From: Pseudomonas brassicacearum
GTDB taxonomy: Bacteria; Pseudomonadota; Gammaproteobacteria; Pseudomonadales; Pseudomonadaceae
Length of the DNA stretch: 64,000 nt
NCBI RefSeq assembly: GCF_003732265.1
Contig: NZ_MOBK01000001.1
Span: 744,001 to 808,000 of the forward strand
Direction: 5' to 3'
This document shows positions 17,955 to 26,556 of the stretch, one piece after another. The notes under the pieces are model-generated. The model made no database searches, was not told the origin of the DNA, and saw only the letters and a list, made by a program, of their open reading frames with translations. The stretch's first letter is position 1; every line of letters begins with the position of its first letter. The position numbers and the translations under genes were made by a program.

Positions 17955-19492
17955 CTCACGAACACACATCCCCTGAACAAGAACTTCACGCACGCCGCGA
18001 ACGCACCCTGAAAATGGGCGGCGAGGCCAAGCTTCAGGTGCGCCGCGACGCGGGTGTGCTCAACGCACGTGAACGCCTGGAGGGCCTGTTGGACCCGCAG
18101 TCGTTCAGCGAGGTCGGGATGTTGGCGCACTCGGCCCGCCCCGAAGATCGGGACAGCACACCCGCCGACGCCAAGATCACCGGTTTTGGCCGCATCGACT
18201 CGCGCCGGGTAGCCGTCGTGTCCAACGACATGACGGTGAAAGGCGCATCGTCCTCTTGGATCAATGCACGCAAGATCGCGTACATGAAGGAATGTGCCAC
18301 CCGCAACGGCATGCCGCTGATCTTCCTCGGCGAATCGTCGGGCCAGCGCATGCAGGACGCAATGGGCGCAGGCAGCATGGCCGGTGCTGGCCAGGATGCC
18401 CAACAATACTGCCGACGTCGCGAAACACCGTGGGTCAGCGCGGTACTCGGCGCCTGTTTTGGCTCGGCGAGCTGGTACTCGTGCCTGTCCGACTTCACGG
18501 TAATGCGCAAAGGTGCATTGCTCGCTGTCTCCAGCCCGAAGGTCACTTCGGTTGCGATCGGTGAGTCTTCGGACACGGAAGAACTCGGGGGCTGGCGCAT
18601 GCACTCGGAAGTCACCGGGCTGGCCGACATGGTGGTCAACAATGACCAGGAAGCACTGACGGCCATCCGGCGTTTTCTCAGCTACCTGCCCTCTCACTCG
18701 AATGAGACGCCAGCCGTGCTGCCCTGTGGGCCCGAGGACCGCCCGGATTCGTCGGGACCTGAAACCATCGTCCCGGCGGAGCGCAGTAAAACCTACGACA
18801 TGCGCAAATTGCTCGCCACGCTGGTCGATCGCGACAGCCTGTTTCCACTCAAGGACCGCTTCGGCCGCTCGGTCGTCACCGCCCTCGCCCGACTTGAAGG
18901 CGCCAGCATTGGCATCGTCGCCTCCAACCCGCAATTCAAAGGCGGGGCACTGGACGCCGATGCCTGCCGCAAGGCCACCGGTTTCATCGCCATGTGCGAC
19001 TCGTTCAACATCCCGTTGGTGTTTCTTGTCGATACTCCCGGTTTCCTCGTGGGCATCGAAGGCGAGAAGCGCGCAGCGCCCGCACACATCATGAACATGA
19101 TTCACGCCGTGCAACTGTGCTCGGTGCCGAAGCTCTCGGTGATCGTGCGCAAGAGTTTCGGTCAGGCCTATCTGAATTTCGGCGGAGGCCGTAACAGCGA
19201 CCAGTCGGCCGCCTGGTGCATGGCCGACGTCAGTTTCGTCGACCCCAGCGTTGCGGTCAGCGTCGTGCATGGCGTAACCCGTGAATCCGACCCCGAGCGC
19301 TATGCCCAGTTGCACGCTGAATTCTCAAAAGACACGTCGGCCTTTGCCCTGGCCGGTGCAATGGGCACCCACGAGGTGATTGCACCAGGAGAAACCCGGC
19401 GCTTTCTCGTCGAAGCATTGGCGGCGCAACGGCGCGTGATCAATAACGGCATCGGGCGCCATGAAATGCGCACGTGGCCGACCTACTTTTGA
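17951..19492 (+). CDS. Acyl-CoA carboxylase carboxyltransferase, crotonase type (copy 2)
   Basis: This 513-residue AccD-like fused carboxyltransferase resembles propionyl-CoA carboxylase beta. It shows ARRERTLKMGGEAKL and LNARERLEGLLDP at the N-terminus, then FLGESSGQRMQDAMGAGSM. The C-terminal half has IGIVASNPQFKGGALDADAC, then MCDSFNIPLVFLVDTPGF and the Gly-rich SFGQAYLNFGGG. It differs in many places from copy 1 at 5514-7094, so the two are old paralogues rather than a recent duplication. It lies after the dehydrogenase remnant in the rightward operon. It would use the same AccC and one of the two biotin carriers. Confidence 0.9.
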   Translation: MTHEHTSPEQELHARRERTLKMGGEAKLQVRRDAGVLNARERLEGLLDPQSFSEVGMLAHSARPEDRDSTPADAKITGFGRIDSRRVAVVSNDMTVKGASSSWINARKIAYMKECATRNGMPLIFLGESSGQRMQDAMGAGSMAGAGQDAQQYCRRRETPWVSAVLGACFGSASWYSCLSDFTVMRKGALLAVSSPKVTSVAIGESSDTEELGGWRMHSEVTGLADMVVNNDQEALTAIRRFLSYLPSHSNETPAVLPCGPEDRPDSSGPETIVPAERSKTYDMRKLLATLVDRDSLFPLKDRFGRSVVTALARLEGASIGIVASNPQFKGGALDADACRKATGFIAMCDSFNIPLVFLVDTPGFLVGIEGEKRAAPAHIMNMIHAVQLCSVPKLSVIVRKSFGQAYLNFGGGRNSDQSAAWCMADVSFVDPSVAVSVVHGVTRESDPERYAQLHAEFSKDTSAFALAGAMGTHEVIAPGETRRFLVEALAAQRRVINNGIGRHEMRTWPTYF

Positions 19493-19516
19493 CCGTACAA
19501 GCCATTTACTGATCAC

Positions 19517-19549
19517 GGTGGCGGTTCATTCATGCTGAATCACGCCACC
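19517..19549 (+). other. Hairpin between carboxyltransferase and oxidoreductase genes
   Basis: GGTGGCG at 19517-19523 pairs with CGCCACC at 19543-19549, and an inner TTCA/TGAA pair extends the stem. No T-run follows, so a classical intrinsic terminator is doubtful. It may be a transcript-processing or attenuating structure ahead of the last gene. Confidence 0.35.
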
Positions 19550-19568
19550 TGAAACTCAAGGAGCTGCC

Positions 19569-20270
19569 ATGAATGTCCTGGTTGTGCATGCCCACCCCGA
19601 GCCAAAGTCCTTTACCGCCGCATTGCGTGACCAGGCGGTAGAGACCTTGCAAGCTCAGGGGCATCAGGTCCGGGTATCGGACCTGTATGCAATGAACTGG
19701 AACCCGGTGGCCAGCGCCGAAGACTTCACCGTCAGGGACAATCCCGAGTACCTGGTCTACGCACTGGAACAACGCTGCAACAGCAAAGAACAGACGCTCG
19801 CCGCCGATATCCAGCAAGAGCTGGAAAAGCTGTTGTGGGCCGACCTGCTGATCCTCAATTTCCCGATTTACTGGTTCTCGACACCGGCCATCCTCAAGGG
19901 CTGGATTGATCGGGTGCTGGTGTCTGGCATCTGCTACGGCGGCAAGCGTTTCTACGATCAAGGCGGACTGCGCGGCAAAAAAGCGCTGGTGACGGTGACG
20001 CTGGGCGGACGTGAGCACATGTTCGGCGAAGGTGCCATCCACGGCCCGTTGGAAGATATGTTGCGCCCACTGCTGCGCGGGACACTGGCCTATGTCGGGC
20101 TGGAGGTCTTGCCGCCTTTCGTTGGCTGGCATGTGCCGTACATCAACGACTCGGCTCGGCAGCAATTGTTGGAAAACTATCGCCAACGATTGGAAAATAT
20201 CGGTGAAGACCAGCCGATGCAGTATCCGCGGCTGGATCAGTTCGATGACCGTCTCTATCCGCTTGCCTGA
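19569..20270 (+). CDS. NAD(P)H-dependent flavodoxin-fold oxidoreductase (NQO1/MdaB-like)
   Basis: This 233-residue protein starts with MNVLVVHAHPEPKSFTAAL, the FMN/FAD phosphate loop of the NAD(P)H:quinone oxidoreductase family. It continues with ILNFPIYWFSTPAILKGWID and VTLGGREHMFGEGAIHG, both typical of the family. It probably reduces quinones or related electrophiles by two electrons. A ribosome site (CAAGGAG) precedes the ATG at 19569. It is the last gene in the rightward series, 76 bases after the carboxyltransferase, and is followed by the GntR gene of the hydroxyproline locus. Whether it belongs to the carboxylase pathway is uncertain. Confidence 0.87.
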   Translation: MNVLVVHAHPEPKSFTAALRDQAVETLQAQGHQVRVSDLYAMNWNPVASAEDFTVRDNPEYLVYALEQRCNSKEQTLAADIQQELEKLLWADLLILNFPIYWFSTPAILKGWIDRVLVSGICYGGKRFYDQGGLRGKKALVTVTLGGREHMFGEGAIHGPLEDMLRPLLRGTLAYVGLEVLPPFVGWHVPYINDSARQQLLENYRQRLENIGEDQPMQYPRLDQFDDRLYPLA

Positions 20271-20313
20271 CACTCTCGTCGCAGGGGTCGCTGGAGAGAG
20301 AGAACGGCCAGGG

Positions 20314-20330
20314 AATTTCGTATACCCTAT
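20314..20330. promoter_or_regulatory. Candidate weak operator upstream of the hydroxyproline gntR gene
   Basis: AATTTCGTATACCCTAT matches 13 of 17 bases of the motif AATATCGTATACGAAAT found at 25666 and 31602. It lies 28 bases before the GTG start of the gntR gene, so it could allow autoregulation. Confidence 0.45.
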
Positions 20331-20358
20331 CCCCATCTCACTGCAAACGACCGCCGAC

Positions 20359-21030
20359 GTGAACCTACCCAAACTCAACGCTCCCGACCTTGGCAATACG
20401 CCTTCGACCTCGGAAATCATCACCCGCCACCTGCGGGATGCGATTGTCGCCGGGCATTTTGCCGAGGATGAACCGATTCGCCAGGACGACATTGCCCGGC
20501 AGTTCAACGTCAGCAAAATCCCGGTGCGCGAGGCGCTCAAGCGGCTGGAGGCCGAAGGGCTGGTGATGTTCCAGCGTAATCGCGGAGCGATGGTCACGCG
20601 GATTTCCGATGCGGAACTGGCGCAGATGTTCGAAGTGCGCATGTTGCTGGAAGACAAGGTGTTGCGCCTGGCCATTCCCAACATGACCGAAGAAACCTTC
20701 GCCCGTGCCGAGCGTATCTGCCAGGAATTCATCGGCGAAGACGACGTCGGGCGCTGGGCCGAGCTCAACTGGGAGCTGCATTCCTGCCTTTACGAGCCGG
20801 CGCAGCGGCCGTTTCTGGTGAGTCTGATTCGTTCGGTCAACGACAAACTGGAGCGCTACCTGCGCATGCAGATGAGCCTGTCCGCCGGCAAGGAGCGCGC
20901 CGATCACGAGCACCGCGAAATCCTCGCGGCCTGCCGTGCCGGGGATGTGGACCTGGCGGTGAAGCTGCTGGATGAGCACATTGCCGGGGTCTGCAAAACC
21001 CTGTTCGAGCACCTGCCCCACGCTCACTGA
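20359..21030 (+). CDS. GntR/FCD regulator of the hydroxyproline locus
   Basis: This regulator of about 223 residues has the winged helix-turn-helix STSEIITRHLRDAIVAGHF and DDIARQFNVSKIPVREALKR, followed by an FCD domain. Unlike the GntR protein at 8723, it keeps the expected histidines (NWELHSCLY and DHEHREILA). The GTG at 20359 (VNLPKLNAP) is the most likely start, because upstream frames only add residues that antisense or overlap the NQO gene. A partial copy of the repeated TCGTATACGA motif lies just ahead. Control of the epimerase and downstream genes by hydroxyproline or an intermediate is inferred. Confidence 0.85.
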   Translation: MNLPKLNAPDLGNTPSTSEIITRHLRDAIVAGHFAEDEPIRQDDIARQFNVSKIPVREALKRLEAEGLVMFQRNRGAMVTRISDAELAQMFEVRMLLEDKVLRLAIPNMTEETFARAERICQEFIGEDDVGRWAELNWELHSCLYEPAQRPFLVSLIRSVNDKLERYLRMQMSLSAGKERADHEHREILAACRAGDVDLAVKLLDEHIAGVCKTLFEHLPHAH

Positions 21031-21144
21031 TTGCTGCGGGCACTGTGCCGATTTCGTCATCGGCACCGGTTAAATCCATCAAGCCGCCACCCGACCCCAC
21101 GGGCCACTCTAGCGTTCACTCAACCGAATGGACGTGGCCCTCCC

Positions 21145-22077
21145 ATGAAACACATCTCCGTCATCGACTCCCACACCGGCGGCGAACCGACGCGTCTGGT
21201 GACCGCCGGTTTTCCTGATCTGGGCCGCGGTAGCATGGCTGAACGGCGCAAAATCCTCGCCGAACAGCATGACCAATGGCGTGCAGCGTGCGTGCTCGAA
21301 CCGCGCGGCAGTGATGTGCTGGTGGGCGCCCTGCTCTGCGAACCGGTTGACCCGAGCGCCTGTGCCGGGGTGATTTTCTTCAACAACAGCGGCTACCTGG
21401 GCATGTGCGGCCACGGCACCATCGGCCTGGTGGCGTCGCTCGCGCACATGGGCAAGATCGGGCCTGGCGTGCACAGCATCGAAACGCCGGTGGGCACGGT
21501 TCAGGCCACCCTGCATGAGGACCATTCGGTCAGCGTGCGCAATGTCCCCGCTTATCGTTATCGCAAGGACCTGACAGTGCAGGTGCCGGGGATCGGTCCG
21601 GTGACCGGCGATGTCGCGTGGGGCGGCAACTGGTTTTTCCTGATCGCCGACCACGGCCTGCGGGTAGCGGGCGACAACCTTGAGACGCTGACCGCTTACA
21701 CCTACGCCGTACAACAGGCGCTGGAAACCCAGGGTATTCGCGGTGAAGATGGCGGCCTGATCGACCATGTCGAGCTGTTCGCCGATGACGATCACGCCGA
21801 CAGCCGCAACTTCGTGCTCTGCCCCGGCAAGGCCTACGACCGTTCCCCGTGCGGCACCGGCACCAGCGCCAAATTGGCGTGCATGGCGGCTGACGATAAG
21901 TTGCAGCCAGGGCAGATCTGGCGCCAGGCCAGTGTGATTGGCAGCGAATTCGAAGGCTCGTTCGAATGGCAAGGTGAGCGCATCATCCCGACCATTCGTG
22001 GCCGCGCGTTCATCAGTGCCGAAGCGCGCTTGATCATTGAACAGGACGATCCTTTCGCCTGGGGCATTCGCCCATGA
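21145..22077 (+). CDS. 4-hydroxyproline 2-epimerase (proline racemase family, Cys/Cys)
   Basis: This 310-residue enzyme interconverts trans-4-hydroxy-L-proline and cis-4-hydroxy-D-proline. Both catalytic cysteines are present: Cys88 in [10 protein letters not shown] and Cys236 in [10 protein letters not shown], the two-base arrangement of true epimerases and racemases. The start is the ATG at 21145 ([16 protein letters not shown]). The longer in-frame extension is rejected because MKHI...[10 protein letters not shown] is the family N-terminus. It is the first catabolic gene after the GntR regulator, overlaps the following FAD enzyme by 4 bases, and supplies that enzyme with the D-isomer. Confidence 0.92.
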   Translation: MKHISVIDSHTGGEPTRLVTAGFPDLGRGSMAERRKILAEQHDQWRAACVLEPRGSDVLVGALLCEPVDPSACAGVIFFNNSGYLGMCGHGTIGLVASLAHMGKIGPGVHSIETPVGTVQATLHEDHSVSVRNVPAYRYRKDLTVQVPGIGPVTGDVAWGGNWFFLIADHGLRVAGDNLETLTAYTYAVQQALETQGIRGEDGGLIDHVELFADDDHADSRNFVLCPGKAYDRSPCGTGTSAKLACMAADDKLQPGQIWRQASVIGSEFEGSFEWQGERIIPTIRGRAFISAEARLIIEQDDPFAWGIRP

Positions 22078-23189
22078 TTGAGGGGCGTGTGGCCGATGTG
22101 ATCGTCATCGGCGCCGGCATCATCGGCGCGGCGTGCGCCCAAGCGCTGGCGCGGCGCGGCTTGCAGGTGCTGGTGCTCGATGCCGGCCTGCACAACGCGA
22201 CAGCGGCGGGCATGGGCCACTTGCTGGTGCTCGACGACAACCCGGCCGAACTGGCCCTGAGTGATTACTCCCTGCAACGCTGGCGCGAGCTCGGGCCGGG
22301 CTTGCCCGACGGTTGCGCTTACCGCAACAACGGCACGCTCTGGCTGGCCGCCAACGCCGAGGAAATGGCGGTGGCCCAGAGCAAATTTCTGAACCTGCAA
22401 GCTCAGGGGATCGACTGCGAACTGATGGGTGCCGGTGCCTTGCGCCAGCGTGAACCGGAGCTGCGCGAAGGCCTGGAAGGCGGACTGCTGATCAAGGGGG
22501 ACGGCATTCTGTACGCGCCCGCCACGGCCAACTGGATGCTCGAAACTCCAAACATCCGCCAGCGCCGGGCACGCGTCGCGGAGGTCGATGGCCATCGGGT
22601 ACGCCTCGATGACGGCCACTGGTTGAGTGCCGACGCCGTGGTGTTGGCCAACGGCACGCAGGCCAATCAACTGTGCCCCGAGTTGCCCATCGAGCCGAAA
22701 AAAGGTCACCTGCTGATCACCGACCGCTACCCCGCCGTTGTCACTCACACGCTGGTGGAACTGGGTTACGTCACCAGCGCCCATAACGCCAAAGGCCCGT
22801 CGGTGGCCTGCAATATTCAACCGCGTCCGACCGGGCAATTGTTCATTGGCGCTTCGCGGCAATTCGGCACGACCGACCCGCAGGTCGAAGGCTGGATGCT
22901 CGCGAAGATGCTCAAGCGTGCGGCCGGCTATATGCCGGGGCTGGCCCAATTGAATGGCATCCGCGCCTGGACCGGGTTTCGTGCCGCCAGCCCCGACGGT
23001 TTGCCGCTGGTAGGTCAGCACCCGCAACGCCAGGGCTTGTGGCTGGCGGTCGGGCATGAAGGACTGGGCGTGACCACCGCGCCCGGCACCGCGGATTTGC
23101 TGGTCGCGCAACTGTTCAACGAAACCCCGCCACTGGCCGCGCAACCCTACCTGCCCCAGCGTTTCCTCGGAGAACCGGTGTATGCCTGA
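22074..23189 (+). CDS. FAD-dependent D-hydroxyproline dehydrogenase, catalytic subunit (DAO family)
   Basis: This 371-residue flavoprotein has the N-terminal dinucleotide fold [18 protein letters not shown] and the D-amino-acid-oxidase fold, ending with [16 protein letters not shown] and [18 protein letters not shown]. In hydroxyproline loci of Pseudomonas, this subunit oxidises cis-4-hydroxy-D-proline to 1-pyrroline-4-hydroxy-2-carboxylate. It acts with small 2Fe-2S and NAD/FAD-type partners, exactly the two genes that follow with 8- and 4-base overlaps. Electrons would pass through these to the respiratory chain. The three are read as one complex. Confidence 0.88.
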   Translation: MIEGRVADVIVIGAGIIGAACAQALARRGLQVLVLDAGLHNATAAGMGHLLVLDDNPAELALSDYSLQRWRELGPGLPDGCAYRNNGTLWLAANAEEMAVAQSKFLNLQAQGIDCELMGAGALRQREPELREGLEGGLLIKGDGILYAPATANWMLETPNIRQRRARVAEVDGHRVRLDDGHWLSADAVVLANGTQANQLCPELPIEPKKGHLLITDRYPAVVTHTLVELGYVTSAHNAKGPSVACNIQPRPTGQLFIGASRQFGTTDPQVEGWMLAKMLKRAAGYMPGLAQLNGIRAWTGFRAASPDGLPLVGQHPQRQGLWLAVGHEGLGVTTAPGTADLLVAQLFNETPPLAAQPYLPQRFLGEPVYA

Positions 23190-23418
23190 ATTGATGCTCG
23201 ACGGACATGCCCTGACGGTCGCCGACGGCACCAGCGTCGCCGCAGCCTTGGCGCTCGGCGGTAACGGTTGCAGTCGCACCTCGGTCAGCGGACAACGCCG
23301 CGCCCCGCTGTGCGGCATGGGCATTTGCCAGGAATGCCGGGTGACCATCGACGGTCGCCGTCGCCTCGCGTGCCAGACCCTGTGCCGTGACGGCATGCAG
23401 GTGGAGACCCAGCCATGA
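23182..23418 (+). CDS. 2Fe-2S ferredoxin-like subunit of hydroxyproline dehydrogenase
   Basis: This 78-residue protein carries the plant-type 2Fe-2S pattern APLCGMGICQECRV followed by a distal Cys (LACQTLC). It resembles the small (2Fe-2S)-binding subunits of DAO-type dehydrogenases such as the sarcosine/hydroxyproline group. It overlaps the FAD subunit by 8 bases and the next subunit by 4 bases, supporting a fixed-ratio complex. It should carry electrons between the flavin centres. Confidence 0.9.
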   Translation: MPELMLDGHALTVADGTSVAAALALGGNGCSRTSVSGQRRAPLCGMGICQECRVTIDGRRRLACQTLCRDGMQVETQP

Positions 23419-24671
23419 ACGAATACGCCGACCTGTTGATCATCGGTGCCGGCCCCGCCGGGATGGCCGCCGCATTGGCCGCGGCCCCCAGTGGCGCGCG
23501 CATTGTCATGCTCGACGACAATCCGTTTGCAGGCGGGCAAATCTGGCGCGACGGCCCTCAAGCCAGCCTCCCCGCTCAGGCCCGTCAGCTACGCGAGCGC
23601 TTGCAGTCCCACGGCAATATTCGCCATCACAGCGGAACCCGGGTGATCGCCAATCCCGGCCCGAAACAACTGTTGGTCGAAGACGACGAAAATGGCTGGC
23701 TGATCAGCTATGACAAATTGATCCTGTGCACCGGTGCCCGCGAATTGCTGCTGCCCTTCCCCGGCTGGACGTTGCCCGGGGTGACCGGGGCCGGGGGTTT
23801 GCAGGCACTGATCAAATCCGGACTGTCAGTGCGCGATGAGCGTGTGGTGATCGCCGGAAGCGGGCCACTGTTATTGGCCAGTGCGGCAACCGCCACCAAA
23901 CACGGGGCCACGGTGCTGCGCATCGCCGAGCAAGCGTCGTTAACGTCGGTCGCCGGTTTCGCTGCGCAACTGCCGCGTTGGCCGGCGAAATGGCTGCAAT
24001 CGTTCAACCTGTTCAACCGGCATTACCGGGCAGGCACTCATGTCCTGGCCGCCCTTGGCACCCACCGACTCGAAGGCGTGCGCCTGCAACAGCAAGGCAA
24101 AATCGTCGAACTGGAATGTGATCGGCTGGCCTGTGGGTTCGGCCTGATCCCGAATATCCAATTGGGCCAGGCATTGGGTTACGCCATCGAAGGACAGGCG
24201 TTGAAGGTGAATGCGTGGCAGGCCAGCAGCCGCGCTGACCATTACGCAGCGGGCGAATGCACTGGGTTCGGCGGCAGCGAACTGGCCCTGGCGGAAGGCG
24301 CGATTGCCGGCCATAGCGCCGTGGGTGAAGTTGAGCAGGCGCGCCAATGGTGGCCACGCCGGGCACGCTGGCAGGGTTTCGCCAAGGCATTGAATCAGGC
24401 CTTCGCCCTCGACCCGCAACTCAAATCCCTGGCCCGCCCCGACACCCTGGTTTGTCGCTGTGAAGACGTGCCCTACGCCGCCCTGACCGAACACAGCGAC
24501 TGGCGCACGGCCAAGCTCGCCAGCCGTTGTGGCATGGGCGCCTGTCAGGGGCGAGTGTGCGGTGCTGCAGTTGGGCACTTGTTTGGCTGGCAACCTTCGG
24601 CGTCGCGCCCACCGTACAGCCCGGCACGAATCGAGACGTTGATGTGCCTGGATGACACGCCGCCCGCGTGA
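23415..24671 (+). CDS. NAD/FAD-binding subunit of hydroxyproline dehydrogenase with BFD-like Fe-S tail
   Basis: This 418-residue pyridine-nucleotide-disulfide-type flavoprotein starts with LLIIGAGPAGMAAALAA and has a second dinucleotide site near residue 140 (RVVIAGSGPLLLA). The C-terminus has a bacterioferritin-associated-ferredoxin-like cluster motif (VCRCEDVPYAAL, then CGMGACQGRVC). This fold, alpha subunit plus small ferredoxin plus DAO subunit, is that of heterotrimeric D-hydroxyproline dehydrogenase. Its stop overlaps the AraC gene (TGATG). Confidence 0.88.
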   Translation: MNEYADLLIIGAGPAGMAAALAAAPSGARIVMLDDNPFAGGQIWRDGPQASLPAQARQLRERLQSHGNIRHHSGTRVIANPGPKQLLVEDDENGWLISYDKLILCTGARELLLPFPGWTLPGVTGAGGLQALIKSGLSVRDERVVIAGSGPLLLASAATATKHGATVLRIAEQASLTSVAGFAAQLPRWPAKWLQSFNLFNRHYRAGTHVLAALGTHRLEGVRLQQQGKIVELECDRLACGFGLIPNIQLGQALGYAIEGQALKVNAWQASSRADHYAAGECTGFGGSELALAEGAIAGHSAVGEVEQARQWWPRRARWQGFAKALNQAFALDPQLKSLARPDTLVCRCEDVPYAALTEHSDWRTAKLASRCGMGACQGRVCGAAVGHLFGWQPSASRPPYSPARIETLMCLDDTPPA

Positions 24672-25495
24672 TGAACGAGACCGGGGTTTCGGTCATGCGA
24701 CCGAGCCTCTATGATCCAGAGGTCGCCTTCGGACCTCCCAGCGCTATGTACCCCTCACTCACCACGTTCAAACCCTGCGATCTGCCGACGCTGTTAAGCA
24801 ACCTTCAGCCGATCGCGCCGCTGCTCGATACCCTGTCGGACGTGGTGTTTTTCATCAAGGATCGCGACGCCCGTTACGCCTTCGTCAACCAGACGCTGGC
24901 GCGGCGCTGCGGTTTTAAACACAGCGATGAATTGCTCGGGCTCACCGCCGACAGTGTCTTCCCGGAACACTTCGGGCCGCTGTACACCGAGCAGGATCGA
25001 CGGGTGTTATCCAGCGGCCGGGTGCTGGCCGACCAACTGGAACTGCACCTGTATTTCGGCAACCAGCCGATCTGGTGCCTGACCCACAAACTGGCCCTTC
25101 ACGACGAACAGGGAAACATTGTTGGCCTCGCCGGAATCTCTCGCGATTTGCCAACGCCGCAGTCCGCTCATCCGGCCTACCTGAAACTCGCCGCCGTGGA
25201 TGCGCATATCCGCAGCCACTTCGCGCGGCCCATCAGCCTCTCTGAATTGACGGCGATTGGCGGTTATTCCGTCGCGCAACTGGAGCGTCACTGCAAACGG
25301 GTGTTCCAGCTCACACCGCGACAGATGATTCACAAGGCGCGTCTGGAAGAAGGTTCTCGCCTGCTATTGAGTACCGACCTGCCCATCACCGAAATCGCCT
25401 TGCGCTGCGGTTACACCGACCACAGTGCGTTCAGTCGGCAGTTCCGCGCGTTGACCAGTTTGTCGCCGAGTCAGTACCGCGATAATCAGCGCTAG
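24671..25495 (+). CDS. PAS-domain AraC family regulator
   Basis: This protein of about 274 residues has a PAS sensor domain at about 45-165 (LDTLSDVVFFIKDRDARYAF, HKLALHDEQGNIVGLAGISR). A C-terminal AraC helix-turn-helix pair follows (SLSELTAIGGYSVAQLERHC, ITEIALRCGYTDHSAFSRQF). AraC regulators of this PAS type are found in Pseudomonas hydroxyproline clusters as activators. It overlaps the dehydrogenase gene by one base and is followed by the ABC promoter region. The PAS domain probably senses hydroxyproline or a derivative. The role beside the GntR protein is not shown by the sequence. Confidence 0.88.
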   Translation: MNETGVSVMRPSLYDPEVAFGPPSAMYPSLTTFKPCDLPTLLSNLQPIAPLLDTLSDVVFFIKDRDARYAFVNQTLARRCGFKHSDELLGLTADSVFPEHFGPLYTEQDRRVLSSGRVLADQLELHLYFGNQPIWCLTHKLALHDEQGNIVGLAGISRDLPTPQSAHPAYLKLAAVDAHIRSHFARPISLSELTAIGGYSVAQLERHCKRVFQLTPRQMIHKARLEEGSRLLLSTDLPITEIALRCGYTDHSAFSRQFRALTSLSPSQYRDNQR

Positions 25496-25665
25496 CCCCT
25501 TCACCGGTGTTCCCTAAAGGGGCGCCCGCACCAGCCATTGCTCCCATCTGTAACACGGCGCGCAGGTCGTCGGCGCGGTGGTGCGCCACTACAAACCTTC
25601 TACTTCAAGGGCTGACGCTAAATTCACGGTGCTGACTGGAAATCGGCACGTTGATTGCTATTGTT

Positions 25666-25696
25666 AATATCGTATACGAAATCCTCAATACGATAT
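25666..25696. promoter_or_regulatory. Repeated palindromic operator before the ABC transporter genes
   Basis: AATATCGTATACGAAAT (25666-25682) has the perfect core palindrome TCGTATACGA, and a second half-site ATACGATAT follows at 25688-25696. The same 17 bases recur exactly at 31602-31618. The position, 46 to 62 bases before the ATG at 25728, suits a repressor site over the promoter. The GntR protein at 20359 is the best candidate binder. Confidence 0.65.
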
Positions 25697-25727
25697 TTCA
25701 ACAGCACTTCACACGAACGAGGCCTCT

Positions 25728-26546
25728 ATGAAAAACCCCGCATTTGCCGTAGCCCTCAGCGCTGTTCTCAGTACCACCTTTGTCGCCAGCGCCCAGGCGG
25801 ACAAGCTCGACGACATCATCGGTTCGGGCAAGCTGCGCTGTGCCGTGACCCTGGACTTCCCACCGATGGGTTTCCGCGATGCCAGTAACAACCCGGCCGG
25901 TTTCGATGTGGATTATTGCCACGACCTGGCGAAGATCCTCGGGGTCGAGGCTGAAGTGGTCGAGACGCCGTTCCCGGATCGTATTCCGGCGCTGGTCTCC
26001 GGGCGCGCCGACGTGATCGTCGCCTCAACCTCCGACACCCTCGAACGAGCCAAGACCGTCGGCCTCACCGTGCCCTACTTCGCGTTCCAGATGGTGGTGT
26101 TGACCCGCGACGATACCGGCATCAACGATTTCAAAGACCTCAAGGGCAAACCCGTGGGCAACACCAGCGGCACCTACGAGGCCATCGCTCTGGAGAAAGA
26201 CGTGAAGAATTGGGGCACCGGCAGCTTCCGCGCCTACCAGTCGCAGAACGACACCCTGCTCGCCGTCGCCCAAGGCCACATCGACGCCACTGTGGTCACC
26301 AACACCGTGGCTGCCGCCACCCTCAAATCGGGTAAATACAAAAACCTCAAAGTCGCCGGTAATGCTCCGTACGTGATCGACTACGTGTCCCTCGGCGCCA
26401 AGCGCAGCGAGTACGGGCTGCTCAACTACCTCGACCTGTTCGTCAACCAACAGGTGCGCACCGGTCGTTACAACGAGCTGTTCGTCAAATGGGTCGGCAC
26501 CGATATTTCGCCGGCCGACCTGACCGTCCCAAAGGTCTACTACTAA
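25728..26546 (+). CDS. Polar amino acid ABC transporter, periplasmic binding protein
   Basis: This 272-residue protein has a signal peptide (MKNPAFAVALSAVL to SAQA) and then the type 2 periplasmic-binding fold: KLRCAVTLDFPPMGFRDASN, ADVIVASTSDTLERAKTVGL and GKPVGNTSGTYEA. It belongs to the PAAT solute-binding group. Its position with two permeases and an ATPase interrupted by the aconitase-X gene, downstream of the repeated operator, points to uptake of hydroxyprolines. GAGG precedes the ATG at 25728. Confidence 0.9.
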   Translation: MKNPAFAVALSAVLSTTFVASAQADKLDDIIGSGKLRCAVTLDFPPMGFRDASNNPAGFDVDYCHDLAKILGVEAEVVETPFPDRIPALVSGRADVIVASTSDTLERAKTVGLTVPYFAFQMVVLTRDDTGINDFKDLKGKPVGNTSGTYEAIALEKDVKNWGTGSFRAYQSQNDTLLAVAQGHIDATVVTNTVAAATLKSGKYKNLKVAGNAPYVIDYVSLGAKRSEYGLLNYLDLFVNQQVRTGRYNELFVKWVGTDISPADLTVPKVYY

Positions 26547-26556
26547 GGTGTCCGGC

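Noticed and set aside
21834..23561. Leftward open frame of 575 codons opposite the hydroxyproline dehydrogenase genes
   Set aside because: The rightward genes have clear motifs and overlapping starts; the antisense frame has only arginine/alanine-rich, low-information sequence.
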